Source: Panaeolus papilionaceus (taxonomy: Eukaryota; Basidiomycota; Agaricomycetes; Agaricales). From it: a stretch of 64,000 nucleotides of DNA. A program made the translations under genes and the position numbers. Positions 61,401 to 64,000 of the stretch are shown piece by piece. Location of the stretch: the NCBI GenBank assembly GCA_015501605.1, contig JADNRZ010000036.1:124001-188000 (forward strand), written 5' to 3'. Below the pieces are notes generated by a model. The model made no database searches and was not told the DNA's origin. It was given only the letters and a program-made list of their open reading frames with translations. Every line of letters begins with the position of its first letter. The stretch's first letter is position 1.

Positions 61401-61485
61401 CGCAAAATCTCTCACCGGCTTTCATATTGTGCGCTTGGTGAACATGGGTATGTTGCTGAAACGTGGCATTGCCACCGTTAAACAT
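58456..61485 (-). CDS. NACHT-domain NTPase (NLR-like), no repeat domain
   Basis: Five exons (61485-61416, 61357-60017, 59990-59297, 59225-58802, 58737-58456) join to 936 residues. The short N-terminus MFNGGNATFQQHTHVHQ is the type seen in many mushroom NACHT proteins, followed by the entry motif PPKCHPNTRTGLL. Walker A is YGSAGAGKSAVAQ (about residues 76-88). Walker B is VFVIDGLDEC. A sensor-like FLASRPE follows, then helical NACHT-associated sequence. Such STAND NTPases act as switches in fungal non-self recognition or programmed cell death, but usually carry WD40, ankyrin or TPR repeats. Here the C-terminal about 400 residues show no repeats and end TPYLVVK. No N-terminal effector domain is seen. 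The role is inferred only from the NTPase. Confidence 0.9.
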
Positions 61486-63396
61486 GTTTTTGCTGTTAGG
61501 ACCAAAGATCGCTGGATGCAAATGTGAGCCAGCTACAAGGTTGCAACTTCCATGTAAGCATAGATAGTAACACCACGCAGGGTAGCTCACCTTTTGCGTC
61601 ATATCCGCCACCCAGAATTGAAGACGAGCTTGGGACTCCTGTGCCCGTCTCTGGGTAACCAGGTTAGGAGACCCGATTATATGGACAAGTTACATAGACA
61701 AAGCGTACCATGTGGCGCTTCGACTCCAGGTGGTAGCAGGTAAGGTTGCCTCGCAGACGAGCGAGAGGCTACAGCAGAACAATCACAGTAAATCTAAGTT
61801 CGGGTATATTCAACTATTGCTTTCCTTACCCTTGGGTGTTGCTGAGCGACTCAGTGGCGATGGACTTGCGCCCCGGAGGAGGGGTTGAGTCCGAATGGGC
61901 GGCATTGGGTGGAAGATGGCAAGAGGCAAGGCACTTAGGTTGTCGACTTGTGTTCACTGATTACCGGTGCACTGCAATTCTTTCTAATGTAGCACATCGA
62001 CACACACGGATCGGAGTTTGAAGTTGATTTCACAGTCGTTGCACTAATTTTAGCGTTTGACCTCTTCCTACCACATCCTCCCTGTTGAATGTCAAGGCTT
62101 AGCACAATGGCCGCATTTTTAGTATTTTAATTTTGAACCCATCTCATTCACGATACTTTGACGACGACGGCTCATATAATTAGCACCTTAGCCTCACGAA
62201 CATGGCTCGGTTTTATCTAGATATCCTCCATTAAATCCAGTTTCACTTGGCTTTCTACGGTGGACTTGATAAACGTGGATGCTCATCTACTAGGCGGTTC
62301 GACTTGACCTTTCTAGGCTTCAACGTTCAACGTTCAACGCGCAGCTCTCGGGACGCAATGCGTTGACATGAATACGTTTCCATGGACTCGTGTATCGTAT
62401 CACGATAGCGAAGTTGGAATTGGTCGGCTTTGGATTTGAATTCGCGATTTCATGATATATCATAGCACAGGTGAGCCGTCCTCGCACTAAATATTCATCT
62501 CAATCTTTTGACTGATTTCAACAGTTTATATATACGAATGATTTACTTAGGGGCCCTTGCACGCTTTCATAAGCTCCGTTGCAATACAATATCGTTTAAA
62601 TTTCAATCCTATCCGCATGCCTCAAGCACAACCACAGGTCTATTCGTCTTCTTATTTCATTTCTCATTCGCCGCTGTGGATTTGTGGCTCTTCAATCCTT
62701 CATCCGCAGAGTCAGTCGACTCCGTGACCAGAAGTGGCCCGCGACCATGGTTCCAACATGAATTTTGGACGGACAAGTAACCAGATCCGTTGTGCCTGAT
62801 TGCGCCTTCCGTCGCTGATGTTACTTTCGCATTCCAGCATGATGTGTCCATTTCACAGCACGCATTGCATGTTCGCCTCTCGTGTCGGGATTTCATTCGG
62901 TGAGCACATGATCACACCAGATTTGTTGTGTTAATCAACTCGCCCTTAAGTTTACTAGAAATGATGGGTTTAGTGCGTTTCCCATCGGTGTACGAAAGAA
63001 AACATACATACATTGGTGGGAACCATTGAAGGCCTGCTAGAAGGAAATGCATTAGTTGTACGAGGTACGCATGCATGTTTTTCCGTCATCTTATAATATC
63101 GTCAACCAACTAACATGCGACTTTTCTAGCCTGGAGACAGTGGCAGTGCAGAGTGCACATACAGAAGGAGCGACAACACGACAAGCACCTCACTTAGCCA
63201 CCGAACCTGGACGATAGAGTCCTAGAGATAGGACGAGAGCAGGGAAGAAGAGAGAGAGGAAGAAGGACGAGGAATGAGGAATGAGGAAGACACAATAGAT
63301 TAGATCAACATAGACTAGACACGTGATGTAGACTACGACGAGTTGGTCCTTCAGGGTTGAGCTCAACTCCTTGTCTCACTACCACACCACGTCCGC
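61486..63396. other. Intergenic, no gene recognised
   Basis: About 1.9 kb upstream of the NACHT gene with no supported coding or RNA feature. Confidence 0.5.
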
Positions 63397-64000
63397 TTAG
63401 GGAGCCTGAACGTGTCCAACGGACCCCGGATTCCGGAAAAAATTCTGGAAATTCGACAAGGCCTGATGTTTCGTCCGGACAAAGGTCTCCAAGAAAATTT
63501 CCAAGGTCTGTTCAAGCAAAATTTTGTCCCGACACAAGGTTGGTTCATGCAAAATTTCGTCCAAACGCAAGGTTGGTTCATGCAAAATTTCGTCCAAACG
63601 CAAGGCCGGTTCATGCAAAATTTCGTCTGGACCCAAGGTCGGTTCATGCGAAATTTCGTCTGGACAAAAGTTTGGGATTTGGGATCCACCCTCTAGCGGG
63701 ATTGCCAGGGGTCCCGTCTTTTCTTGCCCGGGAACTCGCTTTAATCCATGTCTGATTTCAAGATGGCGTTTGGGAAGAGTCGGCGTAACCGATCTGAAAT
63801 TACAGTCCGGGTGGTGACAGAACGACATGTGGAACTTCAAGTGAGATCGTAGGTGATCTATTCGATGGTGCGCGCGTCAGTAAGACTCAATGGGGCATTG
63901 AAAGTAATGGTATACTCACTGCCAAGGCCGTTAGCGGTCGTAAATGTGTTTTCACACCAAAAACAAATGTACAGTGGCTGGTACTTTCTCCTTTCCAACG
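63397..64000 (-). CDS. C2H2 zinc-finger protein, paralogue 3 (5' part outside the window)
   Basis: The visible part starts at the window edge with an exon ending at 63920 that encodes CFWCENTFTTANGLG. A 62-bp intron (63919-63858) sits in the same place and phase as in paralogues 1 and 2. Exon 2 begins at 63857 (NHLRSHLKFHMSF). The second finger has an unusual spacing, CHHPDC...RHLEIRH. After the fingers the C-terminus differs from the other two: it has a run of five 11-residue repeats of the type DEILHEPTLRL (33-bp units in DNA), then an unrelated tail ending at 63397. The N-terminal part cannot be assessed. Confidence 0.78.
63505..63669. repeat. Five tandem 33-bp units within the coding region
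   Basis: The units are 63505-63537, 63538-63570, 63571-63603, 63604-63636 and 63637-63669. Units 2 and 3 are nearly identical; units 1, 4 and 5 are diverged. The 33-bp period keeps frame, and on the minus strand each unit encodes an 11-residue repeat. Confidence 0.92.

Noticed and set aside
63505..63669. CRISPR-like array
   Set aside because: The units are directly contiguous with no spacers, keep a coding frame, and lie in a eukaryotic gene.

Overview
The window looks like nuclear DNA of a mushroom-forming basidiomycete (Agaricomycetes). The evidence is genes with many short introns (mostly 50-70 bp), Ty3 chromovirus elements with a C-terminal chromodomain, a DUF6533 membrane protein, a NACHT NTPase without a repeat domain, and intron-bearing KGD1, RRP6 and SMC3 orthologues. 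No prokaryotic features were seen. Exon joins given for the main genes were checked by hand for splice consensus and for total length divisible by three.

Layout. (1) Positions 1-17,900 are a block of nested, decayed transposable elements that looks poor in CpG. A Ty3 chromovirus (gag-protease 1316-3268, pol 3269-6613, 3' LTR from 6624) abuts an inverted LTR piece of a second family. That piece lies in the integrase of a second, truncated chromovirus (7146-9298), which carries a zinc-knuckle Gag-like frame downstream of pol. Its 3' LTR (9330-10438) is itself split by a related solo LTR with a 5-bp target duplication. Next comes a complete PIF/Harbinger DNA transposon (11379-15373) with terminal inverted repeats, a 3-bp target duplication, a DDE transposase and a Myb/SANT-like protein. 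A 551-bp hAT-type MITE (15565-16115) with a perfect 8-bp target duplication follows. All seven in-frame stops in these element genes are TGA.

(2) Positions 17,999-46,060 are gene-rich: 2-oxoglutarate dehydrogenase E1 (minus); a divergent pair plus one relic of an unrecognised paralogous family (21.4-27.7 kb); a small secreted Ser-rich protein; the nuclear exosome 3'-5' exonuclease RRP6; a DHA1-type MFS transporter; an intron-containing tRNA-Cys; cohesin SMC3; and a DUF6533 membrane protein with many exons.

(3) Positions 46-64 kb are lineage-specific and duplicated. Three paralogous two-finger C2H2 proteins lie on the minus strand (48.2, 51.1 and 63.4 kb, the last cut by the window edge and carrying an 11-residue repeat array). 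A decayed zinc-knuckle gene resembling the TRAMP subunits Air1/Air2 lies at 54.9-58.0 kb. A 936-residue NACHT protein lies at 58.5-61.5 kb.

Functionally, KGD1 serves the mitochondrial TCA cycle and SMC3 sister-chromatid cohesion. RRP6 and the Air-like relic both belong to nuclear RNA surveillance. The paralogous, secreted, C2H2 and NACHT genes look like fast-evolving accessory genes.
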